64,000 nucleotides of DNA from Calditrichales bacterium MX18-03 (GCA_021083345.1 JAJGRE010000005.1:216101-280100); one strand, 5' to 3'; positions 26,247-35,853 are shown, counted from the first letter of the stretch. Numbers and translations are program-made. Notes: generated by a model not told the origin, from the letters alone.

Positions 26247-27443
26247 ATGGCGATTTTCAGGGATTTCAATCCCGTTGATCACGACAGGGCAGTGGAGGAC
26301 AGAAGGCGGCACCGGCAGCTGGTAGAGGAGTCCATTAAAAAGAACCTGGCGGATATCGTGGCAGAGGAGAGTCTGATTGGTGAAAACAAAAACAAAAAAA
26401 TCAAGATACCCATCCGCGGCATAAAGGAATATCAATTCATATACGGTAAAAACATATCCGGCGTCGGCAGCGGAGACGGTTCCGAAAAGCGGGGCGACAA
26501 AGCCGGCAGTGGTGCAGAGGGAGGGCAGGGAAGCGGAGGTGCCGGCAACGAGGAAGGGGAGGACATTTACGAAACCGAGGTAACCGTAGAGGATATCTTG
26601 GGCTACCTCTTTGATGACCTGAGCCTTCCGGATCTGGATAAGAAGAAGTTCTCCGAGATCCTATCCGAGGATGCCAGAAAGCGTTCCGGCTATCAGCGGA
26701 ATGGGATACCGCCCAGGCTGGCAAAAAAACGCTCGGTGGTGGAGAAGCTGAAAAGGAGGCAGGCAGTAAAGCGGGCGGCAGAGACTGAGGGCATGGATCA
26801 AACGGAACTAGGCGAGCTATCGGCAGCCGGAAGGGAGGCAGGGCGTTTTCCGTTCAAGGAAGACGATCTCAGGTATAACCGGATGAAGGAGTCGAAAAAA
26901 AGGGAGTCCAATGCGGTGGTGCTTTGCATCATGGACGTGTCCGGCTCTATGGATGCTACCCGTAAATATCTGGCACGGTCCTTCTTTTTCATGCTCCATC
27001 AGTTTATAAAACTGAAGTATGTCAACGTGGAGGTTGTATTTATTGCCCATACCACCACCGCAAAGGTGGTAGGCGAAAACGAGTTTTTCCATAGGGGGGA
27101 GTCAGGCGGGACCTGCATCTCCAGCGGGTATGAAAAGGCCCTGGAGCTTATAGCGCAGCAATACAGCCCGGCTATGTGGAATATCTACGCCTTCCATGTC
27201 AGCGATGGCGAAAACTGGACGGATGACAATAACAAGGCAGTGGAAGCGGCAAAAAAGCTCTGCGGCGTATGCAACCTCTTCGGGTTTGCAGAAGTGATGC
27301 CCAGCACCTTTATTACCTCCATCAAAAGCAAGTTTGCAGCAACGGTAACATCCTCCAATTACATTGCCGCAACCATTCAAAAGAAAGAAGACTTGTGGCC
27401 CGCTCTGAAATCCATTTTAAAAAAAGAATTGAAAGCAGGTTGA
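26247..27443 (+). CDS. yhbH: YhbH/YeaH family protein (DUF444)
   Basis: Protein of 398 residues. The N-terminus ([20 protein letters not shown]) matches DUF444. A Gly-rich low-complexity stretch follows (about 75-105, [20 protein letters not shown]), then a von Willebrand A-like domain with the metal site motif DVSGSM and later SDGENWTDD. It starts 4 bases after the prkA stop. Its biochemical role is unknown; it is consistently linked to PrkA and SpoVR in sporulation or stress response. Confidence 0.92.
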   Translation: MAIFRDFNPVDHDRAVEDRRRHRQLVEESIKKNLADIVAEESLIGENKNKKIKIPIRGIKEYQFIYGKNISGVGSGDGSEKRGDKAGSGAEGGQGSGGAGNEEGEDIYETEVTVEDILGYLFDDLSLPDLDKKKFSEILSEDARKRSGYQRNGIPPRLAKKRSVVEKLKRRQAVKRAAETEGMDQTELGELSAAGREAGRFPFKEDDLRYNRMKESKKRESNAVVLCIMDVSGSMDATRKYLARSFFFMLHQFIKLKYVNVEVVFIAHTTTAKVVGENEFFHRGESGGTCISSGYEKALELIAQQYSPAMWNIYAFHVSDGENWTDDNNKAVEAAKKLCGVCNLFGFAEVMPSTFITSIKSKFAATVTSSNYIAATIQKKEDLWPALKSILKKELKAG

Positions 27444-27447
27444 TGGC

Positions 27448-28815
27448 ATGACCTACACACTATCCGAGCTGCAGGGCTGGAGCGACAAGATTGAAGTGAT
27501 TGCGAAAGGAGCAGGCCTTGATTTTTATACACAGGAATTTGAAATCATCAGCTACAAGGAGATGCTGTCTTATGAAGCCTACATCGGCATGCCCTCTCGC
27601 TACCCTCATTGGAGCTTCGGCAAGGCTTACGAAAAGCTCAGGACGCTTTACCAATACAACCTAACCGGCCTGCCCTATGAGATGGTAATCAACTCAAACC
27701 CCTGCCTGGCGTATTTGATGAAGGACAATACCCTACTGCTTCAGATCCTCACCATTGCCCATGTGTACGGGCATAACGACTTTTTCAGGAACAACCGCCT
27801 CTTCAAGGACGGGACGGATGCCAAGTACACCCTGGAGATGTTTAAGAACCATGCGGATATGATCAAAGCCTATGTCAATGACCCCAGCATCGGCTATGAG
27901 AAGGTGGAACGGGTCCTGGATGCGGCGCATGCTGTCAAGCTGCAAACAGCCAGGGTTGCAGGCTTGCGGAAAAGAAACAAGGAGGAACTGAAGAAACAAA
28001 TCATGGAGGACTATAACAGGAAGGCCTCGCAGCGGCATATATTGGAGCCCTATGTGGAAATCATGCCGCCCGATATCAATAAAATACCTTTGGAGCCGGA
28101 GGAAGACCTGCTGCTTTTCATTTCAGAGTATGGAAAGCTGGAGGCTTGGGAAAAAAGCGTTTTGGATATCGTTAGGGAGGAAACAGGCTATTTCATCCCG
28201 CAGATTGAAACCAAGATTATGAACGAGGGCTGGGCCAGCTTCTGGCATTACCGCATCCTGAAGGAGCTGGAGCTGCCGGATGCACTGTACCTGGAATTTA
28301 TCAAACGGCACAATAGCGTTGTAACACCGGTCAGGGGGAGCCTCAACCCCTACTATCTGGGCTTTGAAATGTTCAAGGCTTTAGAGGAGCAGTATGGCGG
28401 GGAAAAAGTTTTTGAGGCAAGGGCTTTGGAACGGGACCAGTCCTTTATCAAGCGGTATCTGACACGGGCGCTTTGCGAGAAGCTGCATTTGTTCGAATAT
28501 GTAAAGGAAAAGAATGACTATGTCATAAGCGAAGTATCCGATGAGGACGGCTGGATGAAGATAAGGGATAGCCTCAGCAGCATGGCCGGCATGGGTATGG
28601 TTCCATTGATCCAGGTTGCTGACATGTCAAACCGGGACAGGACGCTGACACTGGAGCATGTGTTCGACGGGAGAGAGCTGGATAAGGCCTATGCGGAAAA
28701 AACGCTGAGGCATGTAGTAGAGCTGTGGGGGCATAAGGCTGCACTGAAGACAAATCTTAACGGGATCAATATTCTGATGATATGCAGCGAGGATATGAAG
28801 GTTTCTTATTCTTAG
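27448..28815 (+). CDS. spoVR: SpoVR family protein
   Basis: Protein of 455 residues. Conserved features are the N-terminal DFYTQEFEIISYKEMLSYEA, PSRYPHWSFGKAYEK, HVYGHNDFF, and NEGWASFWHY with GSLNPYYLGF later. SpoVR is required for normal spore cortex formation in Bacillus; the E. coli homologue is YcgB. The start is 4 bases after the yhbH stop, completing the operon. Confidence 0.93.
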   Translation: MTYTLSELQGWSDKIEVIAKGAGLDFYTQEFEIISYKEMLSYEAYIGMPSRYPHWSFGKAYEKLRTLYQYNLTGLPYEMVINSNPCLAYLMKDNTLLLQILTIAHVYGHNDFFRNNRLFKDGTDAKYTLEMFKNHADMIKAYVNDPSIGYEKVERVLDAAHAVKLQTARVAGLRKRNKEELKKQIMEDYNRKASQRHILEPYVEIMPPDINKIPLEPEEDLLLFISEYGKLEAWEKSVLDIVREETGYFIPQIETKIMNEGWASFWHYRILKELELPDALYLEFIKRHNSVVTPVRGSLNPYYLGFEMFKALEEQYGGEKVFEARALERDQSFIKRYLTRALCEKLHLFEYVKEKNDYVISEVSDEDGWMKIRDSLSSMAGMGMVPLIQVADMSNRDRTLTLEHVFDGRELDKAYAEKTLRHVVELWGHKAALKTNLNGINILMICSEDMKVSYS

Positions 28816-28839
28816 GTTTGTCATTTATTAAGAAAGAGA

Positions 28840-28874
28840 AACCACTTGAAGTGGTTCTGTAAATAGCATAAAAT
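28840..28874 (+). promoter_or_regulatory. Promoter with an overlapping palindrome, upstream of the MFS leader
   Basis: TTGAAG (28846-28851), 17 bp, TAAAAT (28869-28874). A 17-bp palindrome, AACCACTT G AAGTGGTT (28840-28856), covers the -35 box and could be an operator, or the end hairpin of the spoVR message. Confidence 0.5.
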
Positions 28875-28903
28875 AGAAATAGACTAAAAAGGGAGGTGCA
28901 GAG

Positions 28904-29029
28904 ATGACAGCCGTTGGCAGGTTCAGCATGATGGCCTATTTGGCAGAGACCCATGCGGTTATATCCGTTTTTGGCGTACAAGGGAGTATTGCGTCCAAAA
29001 TTGGATATTATGTAAACCTGTACAGGTAG
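28904..29029 (+). CDS. Putative 41-residue leader peptide of the MFS gene
   Basis: A short frame starts at ATG 28904 with GGGAGGTG 5 bases upstream, as strong a ribosome binding site as any in the window. It ends at TAG 29027 and begins MTAVGRFSMMAYLAETHAV. It is followed by a terminator hairpin and then the MFS gene. This order (promoter, short well-translated frame, terminator, pump) is that of translation-controlled attenuators of drug resistance genes. No similarity to a known leader was recognised. Confidence 0.55.
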   Translation: MTAVGRFSMMAYLAETHAVISVFGVQGSIASKIGYYVNLYR

Positions 29030-29060
29030 CGCTTTGCATTTCAGTGATGATAGGGATAGG

Positions 29061-29105
29061 ACCTCTAAGCAAAGACACTGCTTGGGGGTTTTCATTATTT
29101 TTGGA
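29061..29105 (+). terminator. Attenuator-type terminator before the MFS gene
   Basis: ACCTCTAAGCA (29061-29071) pairs over its full length with TGCTTGGGGGT (29079-29089), using two G-U pairs, with T-rich sequence following. It lies between the leader frame and the pump start at 29164, so read-through is needed for expression. A 12-bp palindrome, ACCTGTACAGGT, at the end of the leader frame could take part in an alternative fold. Confidence 0.6.
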
Positions 29106-29163
29106 TGCATTCGGCGGGAGGGCGTCAAAACCGGTTAAAAATCATATTTTGGGGGAATGCATC

Positions 29164-30348
29164 ATGGAACATCATGTTCAGTTAAAGAAAAATATAAGCA
29201 AAAACTATTTGTTCACACTTATCAGCAATGTGGATCTGACAAGAGGTATCTGGATGATCTACCTTGCCTCCAAAGGGATGAGCCTGACACAGTTGGGCCT
29301 TCTGGAGACGGTTTTTCATCTGACCTCCTTTACCATGGAGGTACCCACAGGCGCGGTAGCCGATCTATTCGGCAGAAAAACCAGCAGGGTCCTGGGAAGG
29401 GTTTTTTCATTGATCAGCGTCGTACTGCTGCTGCTTGCAGACAGCTTCCTGTGGTTCGCCATCTCTTTTGTCTTTACGGCACTGTCCTATAATCTGGAGT
29501 CCGGTGCAGGGGATGCACTGGTTTATGATTCCCTGAAGGAAATCGACGAGGAAGCTCAGTTCATGCGGGTCGCAGGAAACAAGGAAGTATTCTATCAGAT
29601 TGCAAGCACGGTTTCCTTTTTGGTGGGTGGTTACCTGGCAACCAAAAGCTATACGGTAGCCTTTATACTGACCATCATCATCGGGACTGCGTCACTGCTG
29701 CAATCCATGACCTTTAGAGAGCCAAGCATCGGAAAAAGGGAGCGGGCAAAAGAGGAAGGGAATATTTTCTTTGCACAGCTCCGTGAGAGTGCTGCCGTCG
29801 TCAGGAGCAACCCCAGAATCGGTGCGCTGATCGTATTCTGTCAGGTCATCCTGACCTTTTGCACCTGTATTTTCTTCTACCTACAGAACTATATGAAAGC
29901 GGGCGGCTATAGCGAAGCGACAATAGGGCTGGTTTATGCCGTTTCAGCCCTGGGAGCGGCTGTGATTGCACCTCAGGTCCACAGAATTGAAAGGCGCATT
30001 AAAGAGAAGGGTATCCTCATTGTCATGCCTTTTATAACCATAGGCTGCATCTGGGGTGTGGCCATGAGCCGTTATCACTACGCATTCTTTATCCTGCTGA
30101 TGCTCACAGAGAGCATTATCTATGTCGCCATGAGCGACTATATCAACAAGATGATTCCCAGTGAAAGCCGGGCGACCATTCTTTCTTTTGCCAGCATGGT
30201 TTTCAGTTTCTTTATGATTACGCTGTTTCCGCTGATAGGCTTGCTGGGGGACCGGTATTCCCTGGCGTTTGCCTTCATGTGCCTGGGCGTACTGGGCAGC
30301 ACCTTCGTCATATTGAACACCTTTATATTATTAAGAAAGACCAGGTAG
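29164..30348 (+). CDS. MFS family efflux transporter
   Basis: Membrane protein of 394 residues with about 12 membrane segments. PTGAVADLFGRKTSR is the MFS loop 2-3 signature (GxxxDxxGRR). The N-terminus (SNVDLTRGIWMIYLASKGMS) resembles MFS members of the macrolide/multidrug efflux group. ATG 29164 is used because GGGGG lies 8 bases upstream and the earlier in-frame starts fall in the attenuator. Induction by a ribosome-targeting compound is suggested by the leader arrangement. Confidence 0.85.
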   Translation: MEHHVQLKKNISKNYLFTLISNVDLTRGIWMIYLASKGMSLTQLGLLETVFHLTSFTMEVPTGAVADLFGRKTSRVLGRVFSLISVVLLLLADSFLWFAISFVFTALSYNLESGAGDALVYDSLKEIDEEAQFMRVAGNKEVFYQIASTVSFLVGGYLATKSYTVAFILTIIIGTASLLQSMTFREPSIGKRERAKEEGNIFFAQLRESAAVVRSNPRIGALIVFCQVILTFCTCIFFYLQNYMKAGGYSEATIGLVYAVSALGAAVIAPQVHRIERRIKEKGILIVMPFITIGCIWGVAMSRYHYAFFILLMLTESIIYVAMSDYINKMIPSESRATILSFASMVFSFFMITLFPLIGLLGDRYSLAFAFMCLGVLGSTFVILNTFILLRKTR

Positions 30349-30352
30349 AAAA

Positions 30353-30383
30353 GAAGCCCGTCAGAATGGCGTGACGGGCTTCG
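30353..30383. terminator. Bidirectional terminator
   Basis: GAAGCCCGTCA and TGACGGGCTTC form a perfect 11-bp stem between the convergent MFS and fabF genes. Confidence 0.8.
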
Positions 30384-30385
30384 CT

Positions 30386-31618
30386 TTATATGGATTTGAG
30401 GATCAAAGTGGCATTATGCCCGCCAAAGCCGAAGGAATTGGTCATGGCATAGCTGAGCTTTGCACTGCGCCCCACATTGGGGACATAGTCCAGATCGCAC
30501 TCCGGATCGGGTGTTTTATAGTTGATGGTTGGGGGCAGGAAGCTTTCTTTTAAAGCCAATGCCGTAATAATTGCCTCTATCGCGCCTGCAGCACCCAACA
30601 GGTGACCTGTCATGGATTTTGTGGAGCTCATCGGCAGCTGCCCGGCGTATGCACCGAAAACGGCCTTGACGGCTGCGGTCTCATTTTTATCATTCAGATC
30701 GGTAGAGGTTCCGTGTGCATTAATGTAGCTTATTTCCTCAGGCCTGATGCCGGCATCGTCAATGGCCTCTTGCATGCACCGGGCACCACCTTCTCCGCCT
30801 GCCGCTACTGCCGTTATGTGGAAGGCATCGTTGGTGCAGCCATAGCCTACCACCTCGGCGACGATATCGGCACCTCTGCGGAGCGCATGCTCAAGCTCCT
30901 CCAGGATCAGTACGCCGGCGCCTTCTCCCATGATGAAGCCGTCCCTGTCCAGGTCAAAGGGCCTGCAGGCCGTTGCCGGATCAGGGTTAGGCGTCATGGC
31001 CTTGTTGGCGCAGAAGCCGGCTAGAGCCAATCGTGTGATCGGAGCTTCCGTACCGCCTGCTATCATCACATCTGCCGCTCCCCGCTGGATGACCTTAAAA
31101 GCGTCTCCTACCGCATTGGTTGATGAAGCGCAGGCAGTGACAACGCACTCGATGAAGCCCTTGACACCGTATTGGATGGCGATTTGGCCGGCTGCCATAT
31201 TGGGGATCATCATCGGGATGAAGAACGGGCTTACCCGCCCGGCGCCTTTTTCCAGCAGTACCTTACACTGCCCCTCAAGGGTCTCCACGCCGCCGATCCC
31301 TGTACCCATCATGACGCCGACACGGCCCCGGTCAACAACATCCAGGTCCAGGCGTGAGTCCTCAAGAGCCTGCTTGGTAGCTGCTACCGCATACTGCGAA
31401 AACCGGTCCATTCTTTTGGCTTCCTTCCGGTCCATAAAAGCATTGGGGTCAAAATCCTTGATTTCAGCAGCGACTTTTGTAGGCATATCGGATACGTCTA
31501 CCCGTTCAATCAGGCCGATACCGGATTTTCCGCTTTTTACGGACTGCCACAGCGGCTCTTTTCCGAAGCCAAGGGAAGTGATGGCGCCTATACCTGTTAT
31601 GACAACACGTCTTCTCAT
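30386..31618 (-). CDS. fabF: Beta-ketoacyl-ACP synthase II
   Basis: Condensing enzyme of fatty acid synthesis, 410 residues, the usual FabF length. The Cys-His-His triad is visible: C163 in [13 protein letters not shown], His in [11 protein letters not shown] (about 302) and His in [15 protein letters not shown] (about 339). The C-terminal GFGGHNA is also typical. GGAGG precedes ATG 31618. It stands alone, not next to other fab genes, so it may be an extra copy. Confidence 0.95.
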   Translation of the reverse strand: MRRRVVITGIGAITSLGFGKEPLWQSVKSGKSGIGLIERVDVSDMPTKVAAEIKDFDPNAFMDRKEAKRMDRFSQYAVAATKQALEDSRLDLDVVDRGRVGVMMGTGIGGVETLEGQCKVLLEKGAGRVSPFFIPMMIPNMAAGQIAIQYGVKGFIECVVTACASSTNAVGDAFKVIQRGAADVMIAGGTEAPITRLALAGFCANKAMTPNPDPATACRPFDLDRDGFIMGEGAGVLILEELEHALRRGADIVAEVVGYGCTNDAFHITAVAAGGEGGARCMQEAIDDAGIRPEEISYINAHGTSTDLNDKNETAAVKAVFGAYAGQLPMSSTKSMTGHLLGAAGAIEAIITALALKESFLPPTINYKTPDPECDLDYVPNVGRSAKLSYAMTNSFGFGGHNATLILKSI

Positions 31619-31787
31619 CGTTATTCCTCCTGCAAATAGAATTAATTGGATATTATTTACTGATGTCAGAATAACATTTATAATGATAATAAAATGAACA
31701 GATATTGCTTTTTCAAAAATTTGAGATTTTATTTCAGCACTTTACGTTGTTCATGAAGATGTGCTGCCCATAAAGAAAGGTAAAGAA

Positions 31788-32675
31788 ATGATCAATACAA
31801 GAGTTGCCCTGGAGGGGTGCGTCAATTATATCGAAAACAAGCTCCGTGACAAAATAACGCTGGATGAGATTTCAGCGCATGCCGGCATATCAAAATATTA
31901 TCTCCACCGGATGTTCAAATCGCTTACCGGAGAGTCCATTATCGAGTATGTACAGTCACGCAAGCTCACTTCCAGCATCAATGAGCTGGTGCATACCAAT
32001 ATGCGGATGATTGATATTGCCCTGGAATACGGGTTTGACCATGAGCAGTCCTATATCAGGGCTTTCCGGAAGAAATTCGGATATACGCCTTTGAAGGTTA
32101 GGTCGGAGCAGTTGTCCATCGAGATCACGGAGAAAATCAACCTCAACGACATCTTGTCTGTTGCTAATTCGGTTACCTATAAGCCGTTTTATATATTCAA
32201 GCAGAAATTCAGTATCATGGGCTGCAAGCACAAGATCCTGAGCAGATCCGGTGACAATACCGCCAATGCCTACGGCAAAGATTTTTTTTATAACAGCAGC
32301 CGGAAGATCACCAATGCAATCAATCCGAAAGTATACTACGGATATACGGATTGGAGCGGTTATGACGATGGGTACATCCATTATATCCCTTCGTTGGAAG
32401 TGAGCGACCTGAAGGCCATACCGGAGGGCTTGACCGGTATAGCCATACCGCCTCATAAATATGTGGTTTTCCGGTTTGTAGGCTTCTTCCGGCCGGACGA
32501 TATCAAAGGAAGACAGGTGGGACGCCTTATCGTTCACTTGTACCGAAAATGGATCACCGATTCGGGCTTTAAGTCCGCAGATACCTTCCGGTTTGAGCGG
32601 ATCGATACCGGCCTGTCCAACGACAACTACTGCGAGCTGGATATATACCAGCCTATAAAGGAATCCGGCGCATAA
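31788..32675 (+). CDS. AraC-family regulator with effector-binding domain
   Basis: Regulator of 295 residues with an N-terminal AraC DNA-binding region (ITLDEISAHAGISKYYLHRM and IDIALEYGFDHEQSYIRAFR) and a C-terminal GyrI-like domain. Start 31788 has AAAGG upstream; the frame extends to a GTG at 31761. The layout matches the regulator at 13983. Its target is unknown. Confidence 0.87.
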   Translation: MINTRVALEGCVNYIENKLRDKITLDEISAHAGISKYYLHRMFKSLTGESIIEYVQSRKLTSSINELVHTNMRMIDIALEYGFDHEQSYIRAFRKKFGYTPLKVRSEQLSIEITEKINLNDILSVANSVTYKPFYIFKQKFSIMGCKHKILSRSGDNTANAYGKDFFYNSSRKITNAINPKVYYGYTDWSGYDDGYIHYIPSLEVSDLKAIPEGLTGIAIPPHKYVVFRFVGFFRPDDIKGRQVGRLIVHLYRKWITDSGFKSADTFRFERIDTGLSNDNYCELDIYQPIKESGA

Positions 32676-32692
32676 GATAGCAGGAAGGAAAC

Positions 32693-32730
32693 AATACGGG
32701 TGTGACAGCTTAATAGCTATCACACCCGTT
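32693..32730. terminator. Bidirectional terminator
   Basis: ACGGGTGTGA and TCACACCCGT pair, with inner AGCT/AGCT pairing. It separates the convergent AraC and multicopper oxidase genes. Confidence 0.88.
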
Positions 32731-32734
32731 TGGT

Positions 32735-34351
32735 CTATTCCGAAGGCTCTTTGTGAATATCTACCGGTACACAATCCTCTACGACATTAAAGGGGCGCAT
32801 CATATCGTGGTCTTCATGCTCCAGGATATGGCAGTGCCATACGAATTGTCCGATATGATCCTTGAAATGCATGATGATCCTGTTGGCCATGCCAGGCTCC
32901 GCTTTCACCGTATCCTTCCAGCCTCTCTCATAGATCTCCGGCTCTACCGCCGGGCCGATATACTCAAGAATGCCCTGCTGCTGATAGAGCTGCACGTTGA
33001 AGCGTCTGCGGTCAAGAATCCGGAACTGCACCAGGTGCACGTGGATGGGGTGCGGGAAGTTGGTCAGGTTCAGGATGTTCCAGGTCTCGATGCTGTCAAG
33101 CTCCGGCTTCTCGGTGACCGGGTCCTGCCACATCATGTTGTTCAAGAGCAGCATAGGTCTTCCATATTCGTCGGTTGTGGCACTTAAGGTCATTGTCCTG
33201 TGCTTTGCTGCCATGGCCTCATCCAGGTGATCCATAGGATACAGCTCCTCTGGAAGCTGACTGTGATCGGTGCCTTTAAGGGGGAGCACCACCCTGAACT
33301 GCAGGATGACACCTGTGTTGGGGCTGGGATCGGCGGCATTTAATAGGGTAATGCTCTGACCTTCAAGCGCTGAAAAGTCAATGATGATATCTGTTCTTTC
33401 TGCGGGCTCCAGTTCAATGGATGTCAGTTCAACCGGATGGTGCAGCAGCCCGCCGTCGGTGCCGATCTGGTAATAGCTCTGCCCGTTGGAAAGGCGCAGG
33501 GTATATCCTCTGGTGTTGGAAGCATTTAATATTCGGAAGCGGTATTTTCGCGGCTCCACCTCCAGGTAAGGCCATACTTTTCCGTTGACGGCAATGGTAT
33601 TGCCGATGAAGGCGGGTACTACCGAGGGCTTCACGCTGACGGGAAATGGCGGTGCATCCGGGTAAAAGAGGGAGCCGTCCGCATTGAAGGATTTGTCCTG
33701 GATCATAATGGGGATCTCGTAGGGTCCGCTAGGCAGCTTCAGTCTTTTTTCAAGGGTGTCGCGAATCAGGTAAAAGCCCGCAAGTCCGGCATAGACATTC
33801 AACCGGGTGATGCCCAAGCTGTGGTCGTGATACCAGAGGGTTGCAGCCTGCTGGTGATTGGTGTATTCGTAGACCTTGCGCTTGAAGCTTTTGCCGGTCA
33901 GTTCAAATTCTCTTGTGAACCAGGCCTCAGGCGCCCCGTCACTGGCTGGGTCCACATTGGCACCATGCAGATGGACAACCGATCTGCCGTCAAAGGTGTC
34001 GATTGCGCCATGAAGGGTATGGTCTACAGGCAGGAAATGCTTCAACGGAAGGCAATTCTTCCATTTCACCAGGATGGTCTGATCCCGGAAAACTTCAAAG
34101 GTCGGCCCGGGGCATATACCGTCATAGGCCCATACTTTGCTGCAGGGGAAACATTTATGAAAGCGGTGAAGTGTCTCCACCATTTCAACTTCATAGTAAT
34201 CTTTTCCGTCTGCATCGCATTTAGGCCGTGCAATTGGTGCGACAGGCAATTCATCGACGAATTTGGGAATGGTAGCGGGGTTGGCAGGATTCACATCAAC
34301 CGGACAGTCATCATTTGAACACCATAGGGGTCTTTTTTCAATACGATTCAT
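32735..34351 (-). CDS. cotA: CotA-like multicopper oxidase (spore-coat laccase type)
   Basis: Laccase-type oxidase of 538 residues (Bacillus CotA is 513). All four copper motifs are present: HLHGANV, WYHDHSLGITRLN, HPIHVHLVQF and WHCHILEHEDHDMM, the last holding the type 1 copper ligands. No signal peptide is visible, in keeping with a coat protein placed from the mother cell. ATG 34351 has AAAGG upstream. Upstream on the minus strand, AC, 16 bp, CATATTATG resembles a sigma-K promoter. A copper oxidase needing O2 in an apparent anaerobe fits a spore-stage role. Bilirubin-oxidase type is the alternative. Confidence 0.88.
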   Translation of the reverse strand: MNRIEKRPLWCSNDDCPVDVNPANPATIPKFVDELPVAPIARPKCDADGKDYYEVEMVETLHRFHKCFPCSKVWAYDGICPGPTFEVFRDQTILVKWKNCLPLKHFLPVDHTLHGAIDTFDGRSVVHLHGANVDPASDGAPEAWFTREFELTGKSFKRKVYEYTNHQQAATLWYHDHSLGITRLNVYAGLAGFYLIRDTLEKRLKLPSGPYEIPIMIQDKSFNADGSLFYPDAPPFPVSVKPSVVPAFIGNTIAVNGKVWPYLEVEPRKYRFRILNASNTRGYTLRLSNGQSYYQIGTDGGLLHHPVELTSIELEPAERTDIIIDFSALEGQSITLLNAADPSPNTGVILQFRVVLPLKGTDHSQLPEELYPMDHLDEAMAAKHRTMTLSATTDEYGRPMLLLNNMMWQDPVTEKPELDSIETWNILNLTNFPHPIHVHLVQFRILDRRRFNVQLYQQQGILEYIGPAVEPEIYERGWKDTVKAEPGMANRIIMHFKDHIGQFVWHCHILEHEDHDMMRPFNVVEDCVPVDIHKEPSE

Positions 34352-34453
34352 ACGATCACAACCTTTATGGAATAGTCTTCTTTGTACATAATATGCAGTA
34401 CAATCGACTCGGTTACCTACCCAGGCAAACTGTGAAAAATGTAAAAAAGTGCC

Positions 34454-34493
34454 GGAAGTATGACATACTGATGTCATCTTCCATTGATATAAT
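34454..34493 (+). promoter_or_regulatory. Dyad plus -10 element before the GyrI-like gene
   Basis: ATGACAT (34460-34466) and ATGTCAT (34471-34477) are perfect inverted repeats around ACTG, extended imperfectly by GGAAG and CTTCC. TATAAT follows at 34488-34493. The dyad occupies the -35 region, the place where an activator or repressor would act. It lies between the divergent cotA and GyrI-like genes. Confidence 0.5.
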
Positions 34494-34519
34494 TAAGAAA
34501 AAACAATGGAGGGAAACAA

Positions 34520-34978
34520 ATGAGTTATCAATTTGAACTGACAGAGCAGCCTGCACAGCCGGTGCTTTCCATGCGCACCGTCACATCAGTGGGGAATCTG
34601 CCTCAGGCTCTGGGAAAAGCCTATACAACCATCATCGGTTATCTGGAAGAGGTTGGTGAAAAACCGGTGGACGCGGCCTTCGCAGCCTATTATAATATGG
34701 ATATGGAGAACTTGGATGTGGAGATGGGATTCCCGGTTTCCAAGCCAATCGCCGGCAGGGGGGAGATCCTCTCAGGAGAGATTCCGGCAGGCAAGCAAGC
34801 AACCTGTCTGTACAAGGGACCGTATGGGCAAATGGGTCCTGCTTATGATGCCATGAGCCAGTGGATGAGTGAGAACGGCCATATGCCCACCGGTGTGGTT
34901 TATGAGTTCTACTACAATTCCCCCATGGATGTACCGGAAAGCGAGCTTCTGACTAAAATTGTCTTTTTACTCAAGTAA
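34520..34978 (+). CDS. GyrI-like / effector-binding domain protein
   Basis: Protein of 152 residues forming a stand-alone GyrI-like small-molecule-binding domain (bacterial transcription activator effector-binding family), with no HTH. PIAGRGEILSGEIPAGKQAT and YKGPYGQM are typical of the fold. Such proteins bind or hydrolyse hydrophobic cations or protect against toxins. GGAGGG precedes ATG 34520. Confidence 0.8.
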   Translation: MSYQFELTEQPAQPVLSMRTVTSVGNLPQALGKAYTTIIGYLEEVGEKPVDAAFAAYYNMDMENLDVEMGFPVSKPIAGRGEILSGEIPAGKQATCLYKGPYGQMGPAYDAMSQWMSENGHMPTGVVYEFYYNSPMDVPESELLTKIVFLLK

Positions 34979-35006
34979 AGATACCAAAAGAAAGGGAGGC
35001 ATATCC

Positions 35007-35450
35007 ATGAAAGACCTGATTCTGGATAGCAGCTATGTGCCTGAGTTTCAGGAGATCACAGCGTACATAGAGGAGCCCGGCAGGGGCTTGTGGCAGGATT
35101 TCAACGGTTATGTCCAGGAAAGTTTCAAAGCTTCGCCTAAGATCATGTACAGTATCTGCTCGGGCAAGCCAGGATGGAATGTGAAGTACCAGGTCTCAAG
35201 CAAAGCGCTTTGCACCTTGTATCCGGAAAAGGATGGCTTTATCGCTTTGGTGGTCATTACATTGGATTTGGTGCCCATCATAGAAGCCATGGATGGGGAT
35301 TTTGAGAGAGAGGTCATGGAGATGGTCCTGTCGTCGAAACCCTTTAACGGTACAAAGTGGCTGATGATAAAGGTTGACCGGGAGGCAGTCCTCAATAATG
35401 TAAAACAGCTTCTTCAAATGAAGCATCAAACAAAACGCAAAAAGCCATAG
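35007..35450 (+). CDS. DUF3788 family protein
   Basis: Protein of 147 residues, apparently soluble, with the DUF3788 pattern (GKPGWNVKYQVSSKALCTLYP then FIALVVI). The family's function is unknown. GGGAGG lies 8 bases before ATG 35007, while the frame's earlier start overlaps the previous gene. It lies in a run of small stress-type genes (GyrI-like, DUF3788, MmcQ/YjbR). Confidence 0.75.
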   Translation: MKDLILDSSYVPEFQEITAYIEEPGRGLWQDFNGYVQESFKASPKIMYSICSGKPGWNVKYQVSSKALCTLYPEKDGFIALVVITLDLVPIIEAMDGDFEREVMEMVLSSKPFNGTKWLMIKVDREAVLNNVKQLLQMKHQTKRKKP

Positions 35451-35468
35451 CGGCGCCGCTATGGCTTT
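35441..35468. terminator. Perfect 28-bp palindrome at the end of the DUF3788 gene
   Basis: AAAGCCATAGCGGC is followed directly by its exact reverse complement GCCGCTATGGCTTT. It contains the DUF3788 stop codon. The T tail is short, so it may be a weak terminator or mRNA-end hairpin. Confidence 0.6.
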
Positions 35469-35496
35469 GGACTTATAATTTAAGGGAGGGGATATA

Positions 35497-35853
35497 ATGG
35501 ATATACAGGCTTTCAAAGCATATTGCTCTGGTAAAAAAGGGGTTACGGCGTACTTCCCCTTTGATGAAGAGACCCTGGTGTACAAGGTGGGTTCCAAAAT
35601 GTTTGCACTGACCAATATAAACAGCGACGTTTTCAGGATGAACCTGAAGTGCAGCCCCAGCATGACCGGTGACCTGCGCAGCGCTTATCCGGCGATCAAG
35701 CCCGGCTACCACATGAATAAGGAGCACTGGAATACCATAGAGGCGGATGGGTCCATCCCGGAGGAAAAGCTATACTGGCTGATAGATTTGTCCTACGATC
35801 TCGTGCTGAAAGGACTCAAAAAGCAGGAGCGGGAAGGCATCATGAAGCTGTGA
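35497..35853 (+). CDS. MmcQ/YjbR family protein
   Basis: Protein of 118 residues of the MmcQ/YjbR fold (CyaY-like, predicted DNA-binding): KVGSKMFALTNI in the middle, PGYHMNKEHWNTI and LIDLSYDLVLKGL near the end are the family marks. GGGAGG precedes ATG. It overlaps the end of the convergent patatin gene by 14 bp. Confidence 0.88.
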   Translation: MDIQAFKAYCSGKKGVTAYFPFDEETLVYKVGSKMFALTNINSDVFRMNLKCSPSMTGDLRSAYPAIKPGYHMNKEHWNTIEADGSIPEEKLYWLIDLSYDLVLKGLKKQEREGIMKL

